A DNA stretch of 5,029 bases from the NCBI GenBank assembly GCA_014379665.1, contig JACMLK010000028.1, positions 1-5,029 on the forward strand, given 5' to 3'. Below are positions 1-5,029 of this stretch, in pieces (position 1 is the stretch's first letter; each line of letters opens with the position of its first letter). The stretch comes from Saprospiraceae bacterium. Lineage in GTDB: Bacteria; Bacteroidota; Bacteroidia; Chitinophagales; Saprospiraceae. The notes below the pieces were generated by a model. It saw nothing but the letters and a program-made list of their open reading frames with translations, had not been told where the DNA came from and did no database searches. Made by a program: the position numbers and the translations under genes.

Positions 1-36
1 GTTCAGAAGGAGCAGACCGTATGTCCCTCACGGGTG

Positions 37-66
37 CAAAAGTACAAGGTTTTTTGACAAATCAAA
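37..66 (-). promoter_or_regulatory. Leftward Bacteroidota-type promoter at the window edge
   Basis: Read on the minus strand, bases 44-37 spell TACTTTTG, a full match to the Bacteroidota -7 element TAnnTTTG. A TTTG at 66-63 lies 18 bases upstream, within the 17-23 spacing reported for Flavobacterium/Bacteroides promoters; another TTTG at 71-68 lies 23 bases upstream. Transcription would start near base 33 and run off the left edge, so the gene it serves is not visible. The -33 region abuts and partly overlaps the end of the pseudouridine synthase gene (stop codon at 77-79). The first transcribed bases could form a small imperfect hairpin (arms at 17-20 and 30-33). Confidence 0.6.
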
Positions 67-76
67 ACAAATGAAC

Positions 77-778
77 TTACTCAATGGATAAAATATTCCA
101 GGGGAAGCCACGAGGAGAATCAGCGGTGATGACAACCGGCTCATTTTTGACAGGATGCAAAAAAGACATTTTCAGACAATGCAAAGCAATAGAAAGATCG
201 GGCAACGGATATGTGGCTCCATACTTGAGATCGCCAATGATAGGGCAATCTATTTTACTCAGTTGGGCCCTGATCTGATGAGACCGACCTGTGCGTGGAT
301 TTACCAGTAAAAGGATCTTCCCGTCGAGTTCGCCTTTGACTTCATAGGTCAGGATCGCTTCTTTGGTACCACTTTTGGGACTGGCATACGCTTTTACTAT
401 ATTTTTGGTCTCGTCTTTTACGATGTGATGAGTCAAAGTTCCACTTAGTTCTTCAGGTCGTTTGCTGACAATAGCCAGATATGTTTTATCAATTTTTTGT
501 TCCTGCAACATTTTATTCATTCGCACCAATGCTTTGGAAGTACGTGCAAAAATAACCACTCCGCTCACCGGTCTGTCCAATCTGTGAATCACCCCTAAAA
601 AAACGTCACCCGGTTTTTTATATCTTACTTTGATATATTGTTTCACTGCTTCAGCCAGTGTATCATCTCCCGTATAATCGCCATGAACCAAACCGCCCGG
701 AGGTTTATTCACAGCTATCAGGTGATTGTCTTCATACACCACTACAATGCCCTTTTTGTTAGATTGTCCCTTTCTCAT
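77..778 (-). CDS. RluA-family RNA pseudouridine synthase
   Basis: This enzyme should isomerise specific uridines in rRNA or tRNA to pseudouridine in the cytoplasm. With the ATG at 778 it has 233 residues and is a stand-alone catalytic domain without an N-terminal S4 RNA-binding domain. Visible motifs are the entry strand VVYEDNHLIAVNKPPG (13-28), the catalytic HRLDRP (65-70, Asp68 being the expected nucleophile), RTGRSHQIR (162-170) and GDLKYG (182-187), in the usual family order. The open frame extends to a TTG at 799, but a TATCTTTG promoter element (786-793) lies inside that extension, so ATG 778 is preferred. The exact RNA target (RluA-, RluC- or TruC-like) cannot be decided from sequence. 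It is divergent from the histidine kinase gene and appears monocistronic here. Confidence 0.93.
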   Translation of the reverse strand: MRKGQSNKKGIVVVYEDNHLIAVNKPPGGLVHGDYTGDDTLAEAVKQYIKVRYKKPGDVFLGVIHRLDRPVSGVVIFARTSKALVRMNKMLQEQKIDKTYLAIVSKRPEELSGTLTHHIVKDETKNIVKAYASPKSGTKEAILTYEVKGELDGKILLLVNPRTGRSHQIRAQLSKIDCPIIGDLKYGATYPLPDLSIALHCLKMSFLHPVKNEPVVITADSPRGFPWNILSIE

Positions 779-794
779 TATCGGACAAAGATAA
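778..794. repeat. Palindromic sequence TTATC-N7-GATAA, copy 1
   Basis: TTATC (778-782) and GATAA (790-794) are reverse complements around GGACAAA. The same sequence with one A fewer occurs at 3868-3883. Here it overlaps both the -7 element and the first base of the start codon of the pseudouridine synthase gene. It could be an operator, or simply what a promoter of this type plus its start site looks like. Confidence 0.4.
786..793 (-). promoter_or_regulatory. -7 promoter element for the pseudouridine synthase gene
   Basis: The minus strand reads TATCTTTG, a full match to TAnnTTTG. Only seven bases separate it from the ATG at 778, so the predicted transcript would have a leader of only about three or four bases. 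No TTG was found at the usual 17-23 base spacing upstream, so the -33 half is weak. Confidence 0.5.
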
Positions 795-891
795 AACAAA
801 TAACAGGAATATATCTACGGAAGTCTGTTGATGTACAGATTAACGAGACCTTTTATCTAATGATCCCTATGCTTTGTCTAATAAAAGAACA

Positions 892-919
892 TTGGTAACC
901 ATATGATTTTGTATCTTTG
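892..919 (+). promoter_or_regulatory. Promoter of the LytS/LytTR operon
   Basis: TATCTTTG at 912-919 matches the Bacteroidota -7 element. A TTG at 892-894 stands 17 bases upstream, at the lower limit of the known spacing. Predicted start of transcription is near base 923-925, giving a leader of roughly 27 bases before the ATG at 951. It should drive both the kinase and the regulator gene, as the gap between them is only 25 bp. Confidence 0.6.
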
Positions 920-950
920 TCTATCAGCATTTGATCGTAAGTAATTTTAT

Positions 951-2009
951 ATGACGGCAATTATTCCTGATATTAAAGTCAAATTAAAGTCATGGACCCG
1001 ACATGATTCTTTTTACCATTTGATTTTCTGGATGTCTCTTTTTGTGGTAATGTTTGTGACCAGCATATCCAGTATGGGGTGGGTAGAGGCGTTCTTAACT
1101 GATATAGTCAATGTAGTTTTTTTTGCACTGATCGCATATTTTAATTATTTCATCTTATTCCCCAAATACCTGAAAGATAAAAACTTATGGTGGCATTTCG
1201 GTGCATTAGCTTTGACCTCAGTGCTTCTGACACCTATCAAAACTATTTGTTTGTATTTTATATCCAATGGTAATAACATATTACAGACCCATTATGTAGA
1301 AAACCAGTTATATATATTTCTTTCTACCTTTTTTGTGGGCACTTCTACTACTATTTACAAGGTTATGAATGACTGGCTCATTCAACAACGAAATAAAAAA
1401 GACCTTGAAAGTCAGACTTTACAATCTGAACTCAAATTCTTAAAATCACAGATCAACCCTCATTTTTTGTTCAATACCCTGAACAGTCTGTATGCGCTCA
1501 CCTTAAAAAAGTCTGATCTTGCTCCGGAAATAGTGCTTAAGCTGTCTGAAATGATGAGATATATGCTTTATGAATGTAATGAAAAGGAAGTACCGCTTCG
1601 TAAAGAGATCAATTACATGCAAAATTATTTAGAATTGGAAAAATTGAGACATGGTGCCAAAATGCTGATTGATTTTAAAATAAACGGACATATAGATGGT
1701 CAGAAAATATCTCCCCTGATATTGATTCCATTTATAGAAAATTCATTTAAACACGGGATTAATAATCAGGTATCGCAGGGGTTTGTCAATCTGGAACTCA
1801 ATGTGATGGAACATGATATTCAAATGATCATAGAAAACAGCAAATCAACTTCCAGACCAAAGATAGGAGAAAAAAGAACAGGTGGTATTGGTCTCGTGAA
1901 TGTAAAAAGGAGAATGGATATTTTGTATGCCGATCATCACCATCTTGAAATAAAAGAAAGCCCGAATACGTATAAAATAGAACTCAACCTTAACTTATTG
2001 AATAATTAA
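951..2009 (+). CDS. LytS-type membrane sensor histidine kinase
   Basis: A 352-residue sensor kinase of the His_kinase (PF06580)/HATPase class. It should autophosphorylate on a histidine and pass the phosphate to the LytTR regulator encoded immediately downstream. The N-terminal part shows four hydrophobic stretches (about 21-39, 48-70, 80-104, 118-138) predicted to span the inner membrane, with no large periplasmic sensor domain. A charged linker, probably coiled coil (about 143-166), leads to the phosphoacceptor motif QINPHFLFNTLNSL (167-180, His171). The ATP-binding domain shows the N box FIENSFKHG (261-269, Asn264) and a G box GGIGLVNVKRR (311-321). Length and order are normal for the family. 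No signal can be inferred: the membrane segments are not a recognisable ligand-binding domain. The ATG at 951 follows a promoter at suitable distance. Confidence 0.94.
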   Translation: MTAIIPDIKVKLKSWTRHDSFYHLIFWMSLFVVMFVTSISSMGWVEAFLTDIVNVVFFALIAYFNYFILFPKYLKDKNLWWHFGALALTSVLLTPIKTICLYFISNGNNILQTHYVENQLYIFLSTFFVGTSTTIYKVMNDWLIQQRNKKDLESQTLQSELKFLKSQINPHFLFNTLNSLYALTLKKSDLAPEIVLKLSEMMRYMLYECNEKEVPLRKEINYMQNYLELEKLRHGAKMLIDFKINGHIDGQKISPLILIPFIENSFKHGINNQVSQGFVNLELNVMEHDIQMIIENSKSTSRPKIGEKRTGGIGLVNVKRRMDILYADHHHLEIKESPNTYKIELNLNLLNN

Positions 2010-2034
2010 TTTTTCACAAAACCAACAAGACAAC

Positions 2035-2760
2035 ATGATTAATGCAATGATCGTAGATGACGAACCATTAGCGCTGGAAGTGCTGGAAACGTATATCTCA
2101 CAAATTCCCGACATTCATTTAGTAAAAAAATGCGAAAATGCATTTGAAGCCAACGAAGTACTTAAAAATCATCATATAGATCTGATGTTTCTGGACATTC
2201 AGATGCCACAACTGTCAGGCATAGACTTTCTGAAAACACTTGCCAGTCCTCCTTTTGTCATTTTTACAACCGCTTATCCTGATTATGCAGTGGAAGGTTT
2301 TGAACTGAATGCGGTAGATTATCTCCTCAAGCCTATTTCGCTTGAGCGGTTCCTCAAAGCAGTTAATAAAGTATCAGAAAAGTTATCAAGCCGTAAATCC
2401 GATCATGATAATGTGTTGCATGACGGGGCAGAAGATTTCTTTTTTGTCAAAGCAGATAAGAAGTTGGTAAAGGTAAATTTTGACGAAATTTTATACATCG
2501 AAGGACTAAAGGATTATGTCATTATCCGACAGGAAACCGGTCGTGTGATCACACTGCAGACGATGAAAAGTCTGGAAGAAAGGTTGCCGGAGTCAAAATT
2601 CAAACGCGTACACCGATCATACATTGTCAATATCAAAAAAATAACCGCTATTCTAGGCAATATGGTCGAACTGATGGAAGGTGGTAAAATCAAACAATTG
2701 CCAATTGGCAAAAATTACAGGGATGAATTACTGGATCTGATCAACGAAAATAAGTTATAA
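2035..2760 (+). CDS. LytTR-family response regulator
   Basis: A 241-residue cytoplasmic transcription factor, partner of the kinase encoded 25 bp upstream. The receiver domain (about 2-118) has the acidic pair in VDDEP (7-11), the phosphoacceptor Asp54 in LDIQMP (53-58), the switch threonine in FTTAYPDYA (77-85) and the conserved lysine in DYLLKPIS (95-102, Lys99). After a short linker, the LytTR DNA-binding domain (about 135-235) shows FFFVKADKKLVKV (135-147), ILYIEGLKDYV (152-162), a TLQTMKSLEERLP stretch (173-185) and FKRVHRSYIVNI (189-200), all typical. All key residues are present, so it should be functional. LytTR proteins bind direct repeats upstream of their targets; no nearby target gene is evident, so the regulon is probably elsewhere. 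Confidence 0.96.
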   Translation: MINAMIVDDEPLALEVLETYISQIPDIHLVKKCENAFEANEVLKNHHIDLMFLDIQMPQLSGIDFLKTLASPPFVIFTTAYPDYAVEGFELNAVDYLLKPISLERFLKAVNKVSEKLSSRKSDHDNVLHDGAEDFFFVKADKKLVKVNFDEILYIEGLKDYVIIRQETGRVITLQTMKSLEERLPESKFKRVHRSYIVNIKKITAILGNMVELMEGGKIKQLPIGKNYRDELLDLINENKL

Positions 2761-2813
2761 CATAGTTCGTATCACTATCTGATTAGATTGGGGTTTTATT
2801 TCAATAAGAATTA

Positions 2814-3293
2814 TCATTTACGTTTAAAAGACCAGGTGACAGTTATTTTTACGATCAGTTTATTTTCCTGATTAAATCCGGTGGAAACCATTTTAAATTG
2901 TGTGGTATCTCCGGGATTTACCAGTGATTGCAGGGCACTTTCGAGTTCTTTACCCTGATTGCAGGTAAATATTACCGCACTGTCAGCTTTTTTAAAATAT
3001 TCTGCTCTAAAATCAACCACCAGCATAGCGTGAGGACTTTTTCCGGCAAGCATCAACTGACACAATGCACCCGTAGACAACTCTGCTGCACCAGCCAATG
3101 CTGCAAAATAAATAGATTTAAACGGGTTCTTAGTACGCCAAGAGTAAGGAATGTTAACACTACACGAGTGCTCATCTAATGATACTATTTTTATACCCCA
3201 AAAAACTACAGAAGGCAATTTATACAACATGCCTGTTTTAAACAGAAATGGGTTCAATGCCCTCTTTGCATACCGAATGGCCTCTTGGTTCAT
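2814..3293 (-). CDS. DUF4442 hotdog-fold protein, putative thioesterase
   Basis: A 159-residue protein that resembles the DUF4442/PaaI-like hotdog family. Members of this fold often hydrolyse acyl-CoA thioesters, but the activity of DUF4442 proteins is mostly untested. What is visible: an N-terminal amphipathic region with NPFLF (14-18), a strand pair around VSLDEHSCSVNIPYSWRTKNP (37-57), then the long central hotdog helix region FKSIYFAALAGAAELSTG (58-75) with Glu71, then LVVDFRAEYFKKA (91-103) and C-terminal strands ending in VKITVTWSFKRK. It starts 7 bp after the stop of the cobalamin adenosyltransferase gene, so the two are probably one transcript. An acyl-CoA link to B12-dependent methylmalonyl-CoA metabolism is tempting but is inference only. 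Confidence 0.8.
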   Translation of the reverse strand: MNQEAIRYAKRALNPFLFKTGMLYKLPSVVFWGIKIVSLDEHSCSVNIPYSWRTKNPFKSIYFAALAGAAELSTGALCQLMLAGKSPHAMLVVDFRAEYFKKADSAVIFTCNQGKELESALQSLVNPGDTTQFKMVSTGFNQENKLIVKITVTWSFKRK

Positions 3294-3300
3294 GCTATTC

Positions 3301-3846
3301 TCATTTACGGGAAATCCACAGTATTTCGTCTACCTTATGCAGATGTGCCAGATATCTTGCCAGAATGAAAAAATAATCTGAAAGTCTGTTAAGGTATATG
3401 ATGATTTTCTGATCCACTGCTGCCGTCCTATCCAATGAAATCACCCTGCGTTCGGCCCTTCTGCATACTGTCCTGCATACGTGTGCATATGAGACAGCTA
3501 CATCCCCTCCCGGCAAAATGAAATTTGTAAGCGGGTGCAGAAGCTGGTCCATAGAATCCATTGCCTTTTCGAGCATAGTAATATCTTCATCGTGGACATC
3601 AGGGGTAATCTTAGGTTTGTCAGGATCGGAAGCGAGACAAGACCCTATCGTAAACAATCTTTTCTGGACTTCAGTCAGTATGTAATGTTGTGTAGCTTCG
3701 CTAAATGAGGCACAAAGCAATCCTGTAAATGAATTGAGTTCATCAATAGTGCCATATGCTTCGATACGAAGATCATCTTTGGAAATCCGTTTACCGCCAA
3801 AAAGTGAGGTGGTCCCGTTGTCTCCTGTTTTGGTGTATATTTTCAT
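3301..3846 (-). CDS. pduO: PduO-type ATP:cob(I)alamin adenosyltransferase
   Basis: This cytoplasmic enzyme transfers the 5'-deoxyadenosyl group of ATP to cob(I)alamin, making adenosylcobalamin and releasing triphosphate. The 181-residue length is normal for the PduO/MMAB family. Motifs seen in order: the ATP-binding TKTGDNGTTSLFGG (5-18), YGTIDELNS (31-39), FILPGG (109-114), CRTVCRRAERRV (124-135) and YLNRLSDYFFILAR (151-164). These distinguish it from the unrelated CobA/BtuR type. No other cobalamin genes are in the window, which fits a salvage role serving an enzyme such as methylmalonyl-CoA mutase encoded elsewhere. The ATG at 3846 is the first residue of the conserved MKIYTKTGD start. It is the first gene of a two-gene unit with the DUF4442 gene and is divergent from the pyrophosphatase gene. 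Confidence 0.95.
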   Translation of the reverse strand: MKIYTKTGDNGTTSLFGGKRISKDDLRIEAYGTIDELNSFTGLLCASFSEATQHYILTEVQKRLFTIGSCLASDPDKPKITPDVHDEDITMLEKAMDSMDQLLHPLTNFILPGGDVAVSYAHVCRTVCRRAERRVISLDRTAAVDQKIIIYLNRLSDYFFILARYLAHLHKVDEILWISRK

Positions 3847-3867
3847 CGGTAAATAATGTCAACTTAA

Positions 3868-3883
3868 TTATCGGACAAGATAA
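3868..3883. repeat. Palindromic sequence TTATC-N6-GATAA, copy 2
   Basis: TTATC (3868-3872) and GATAA (3879-3883) pair around GGACAA. Apart from one missing A it equals the copy at 778-794, and the preceding base on the left (A) also matches. It lies 22 bases upstream of the cobalamin adenosyltransferase start. Read on the minus strand it contains TATCTTG (3882-3876), a one-base-short form of the -7 element, so it may be the promoter of this unit, an operator, or both. Confidence 0.4.
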
Positions 3884-3949
3884 GTAAATTCATAAAAATT
3901 TGACCATTGGATTAACAATTTATATAACCACAGCCACACGGTAATATCT

Positions 3950-3957
3950 TATCTTTG
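3950..3957 (+). promoter_or_regulatory. -7 promoter element of the pyrophosphatase gene
   Basis: TATCTTTG matches the Bacteroidota -7 element fully. It lies 16 bases before the ATG at 3974, predicting a leader of about 12-13 bases. No TTG is found at the expected upstream spacing, so only the -7 half is supported. Confidence 0.55.
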
Positions 3958-3973
3958 CATAAATATAAACAAT

Positions 3974-4609
3974 ATGACCAACATATACAAGTTGCACCCG
4001 TGGCATGGAATCGAAACCGGAGAAGAATCGCCTGGATTAGTAACGGCCTTCATAGAGATTATCCCAAGCGATACTGTAAAATATGAAATCGATAAAATGT
4101 CCGGGTATCTTAAAGTAGACCGGCCTCAGAAATTCAGCAATATCGTCCCTGCACTGTATGGTTTTATACCTCAGACCTACTGCAAAGAAGCTTTGGCAAA
4201 GGTAAATATGGAACATACCGGACGTTTAAATATACTTGGTGATGGTGACCCATTAGACATTCTTGTGTTGACAGAAAGAGAGATAACACACGGAGACATC
4301 ATCGTCAAGGCTTATCCTATCGGTGGATTCAGGTTAGTGGATAATAACGAAGCGGACGACAAAATCATTGCCGTGCTAAAAAATGATGATATTTACGGAC
4401 AGTGGAAAGATATCCGCGATGTTCCTGCCACCATTATCAACAGACTAAAACATTATTTCCTTACATATAAACAAATGCCAGATAAACCACCTACTTGTAT
4501 CATTGATGAAGTGTATGGAAAAGAAGCCGCCTATGAGGTGATTCATGCTGCTATCATCGATTATAATAACCATTATCGGAATGGTGAAATGAATAAAAAT
4601 GAATTATAA
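3974..4609 (+). CDS. ppa: Family I inorganic pyrophosphatase
   Basis: The soluble enzyme hydrolyses pyrophosphate to two phosphates, pulling forward biosynthetic reactions such as nucleic acid polymerisation and amino acid activation. The 211-residue protein carries the metal-binding signature DGDPLDI (90-96, with Asp90, Asp92 and Asp95), the active-site strand VKYEIDK (35-41), YGFIPQTYC (62-70), DDKIIAV (128-134, the Asp-x-Lys pair) and YGQWKDIRDVP (141-151), then HYFLTYK (160-166). It is longer than the roughly 175-residue E. coli enzyme: about 20 extra residues (about 68-88) precede the DGDPLDI signature, and there are N- and C-terminal extensions. All catalytic positions I can check are kept. 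The start follows a -7 element closely and there is no competing upstream ATG in frame that I can see. It appears monocistronic, with the toxin-antitoxin genes 65 bp downstream. Confidence 0.96.
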   Translation: MTNIYKLHPWHGIETGEESPGLVTAFIEIIPSDTVKYEIDKMSGYLKVDRPQKFSNIVPALYGFIPQTYCKEALAKVNMEHTGRLNILGDGDPLDILVLTEREITHGDIIVKAYPIGGFRLVDNNEADDKIIAVLKNDDIYGQWKDIRDVPATIINRLKHYFLTYKQMPDKPPTCIIDEVYGKEAAYEVIHAAIIDYNNHYRNGEMNKNEL

Positions 4610-4633
4610 GTCAAAACTAAAAGAGTAAACTAA

Positions 4634-4667
4634 ATGTTTAAAAATGCATAAATTTGTAGTCAAACAT
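4634..4667. promoter_or_regulatory. Inverted repeat around the toxin-antitoxin promoter
   Basis: ATGTTT (4634-4639) and AAACAT (4662-4667) are exact reverse complements separated by 22 bases, and the -7-like element lies between them. Type II toxin-antitoxin operons are usually repressed by the antitoxin or the complex binding such repeats, so this is a candidate operator. The arms are short and AT-rich, so chance is not excluded. Confidence 0.35.
4649..4656 (+). promoter_or_regulatory. -7 promoter element of the toxin-antitoxin operon
   Basis: TAAATTTG matches TAnnTTTG and lies 18 bases before the ATG at 4675. There is no TTG at standard spacing upstream, as for several promoters in this window. 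Confidence 0.45.
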
Positions 4668-4674
4668 CAAAATC

Positions 4675-4836
4675 ATGACACTAACCATCAAATCATCCGC
4701 AAGTTTAGAGACTATAAAAGAAATACTGATATCTCTTAAACACGAAGGAAAATTCAACGCATATAAATACTGTGGTAAAATAAAATTGAAGCAAAATCCA
4801 CAAAAAATTCAAAAGTCAATGAGAAATGAATGGTGA
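4675..4836 (+). CDS. Small antitoxin-like protein of a type II toxin-antitoxin pair
   Basis: A 53-residue protein, starting MTLTIKSSASLETIKEIL and ending IQKSMRNEW. The call rests on position and shape: it lies directly upstream of, and overlaps by 11 bp (4826-4836), a PIN-domain toxin gene, as antitoxin genes usually do. The first half (about 1-22) has alternating hydrophobic residues, compatible with a strand followed by a helix. The basic, Lys-rich second half (KYCGKIKLKQNP, 31-42, then IQKSMRNEW, 45-53) resembles the C-terminal tail of small Bacteroidota antitoxins paired with PIN toxins, which would wrap the toxin; this resemblance is from memory. No classical AbrB or ribbon-helix-helix motif is obvious. 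A -7 element and an inverted repeat lie upstream. Confidence 0.75.
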   Translation: MTLTIKSSASLETIKEILISLKHEGKFNAYKYCGKIKLKQNPQKIQKSMRNEW

Positions 4837-5029
4837 AAACATTCTTATTGATACCAATATTGCATTGTATTTATTGAATGGTGATATTAAAGTAGCGGAA
4901 ATTCTGGATGGATGTAATGTTTATATTTCTTTTATAAGTGAACTGGAGCTTTTAGGGTACCATGATATCACTAATGATGAGCAAAAGAGTGTGAAAGACT
5001 TCCTGTCCGCCTGTATCATTATAGAGCTA
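4826..5029 (+). CDS. PIN-domain toxin, VapC-like (partial, cut by window end)
   Basis: The first 68 residues of a PIN-domain ribonuclease; the frame is open to the right edge. VapC-type toxins cleave tRNA or rRNA using magnesium held by three or four acidic residues and are neutralised by the upstream-encoded antitoxin. Visible are the opening strand NILIDTNIALYLLNGD (5-20) with the first metal ligand Asp9 and its neighbour Asn11, and the second motif VYISFISELELLGY (32-45) with Glu39/Glu41. The remaining acidic residues would lie past the edge, so activity cannot be judged. The ATG at 4826 is the only in-frame start near the domain and overlaps the antitoxin stop in a different frame, suggesting translational coupling. 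Full length for the family would be about 125-135 residues. Confidence 0.88.
   Translation, partial: MNGENILIDTNIALYLLNGDIKVAEILDGCNVYISFISELELLGYHDITNDEQKSVKDFLSACIIIEL

Noticed and set aside
52..67. TTTTGA/TCAAAA hairpin after the pseudouridine synthase gene
   Set aside because: A 6-bp AT-only stem with a 4-base loop and no following T run on the minus strand is too weak for a terminator, and it coincides with the -33 boxes of the leftward promoter.
849..887. CTTTTAT/ATAAAAG inverted repeat upstream of the kinase promoter
   Set aside because: Seven AT-rich bases with a 25-base spacer are easily expected by chance here and do not overlap the promoter elements.
638..898. Rightward open frame of 86 codons
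   Set aside because: It is mostly antisense to the motif-bearing pseudouridine synthase, its product shows no recognisable domain, and it runs through the divergent promoter region.
820..900. LytTR binding sites for autoregulation upstream of the kinase gene
   Set aside because: Only one imperfect match to the half-site (around 825-833) and no second copy at the required spacing.
2514..2711. Leftward open frame inside the response regulator gene
   Set aside because: It lies wholly antisense to the conserved LytTR domain and shows no protein features of its own.
2761..2813. Bidirectional terminator in the convergent gap
   Set aside because: The gap is AT-rich but I found no GC-bearing hairpin followed by a T run on either strand; only distant or 4-bp matches.
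2928..3381. Two rightward open frames (2928-3179 and 3151-3381)
   Set aside because: They are antisense to the DUF4442 and adenosyltransferase genes; the products are low-quality translations with no motif.

Overview
The window looks like chromosomal DNA from a member of the Bacteroidota. It is AT-rich, and several intergenic gaps carry the phylum's -7 promoter element (TAnnTTTG). Ribosome binding sites of the Shine-Dalgarno type are largely absent, and the two-component system is the LytS/LytTR kind common in this phylum. I cannot name a genus from the sequence alone.

Layout, left to right: (1) bases 1-76 hold no complete gene but contain a good leftward promoter (about 37-66) for something beyond the left edge. 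(2) 77-778, minus: an RluA-family RNA pseudouridine synthase. (3) 779-950: a divergent promoter region. (4) 951-2009 and 2035-2760, plus: a membrane histidine kinase of the LytS type and its LytTR response regulator, 25 bp apart, clearly one operon. (5) 2761-2813: a short convergent gap with no convincing terminator. (6) 3301-3846 then 2814-3293, minus: a PduO-type ATP:cob(I)alamin adenosyltransferase followed 7 bp later by a hotdog-fold DUF4442 protein, probably co-transcribed. (7) 3847-3973: a second divergent promoter region. (8) 3974-4609, plus: a family I inorganic pyrophosphatase. (9) 4675 to the right edge, plus: a type II toxin-antitoxin pair, made of a 53-residue antitoxin-like protein overlapping by 11 bp a PIN-domain (VapC-like) toxin cut off by the window end.

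Most of this is housekeeping or ordinary regulatory content. The genes do not form one pathway: RNA modification, signal transduction, cofactor B12 activation and pyrophosphate hydrolysis sit side by side. The accessory element is the toxin-antitoxin pair at the right edge, whose promoter lies inside an inverted repeat that could be its operator. A second point of interest is a near-identical 16/17-bp palindromic sequence that sits in the promoter regions of both leftward transcription units (778-794 and 3868-3883). I see no CRISPR array, RNA gene, insertion sequence or evident new multi-gene system.
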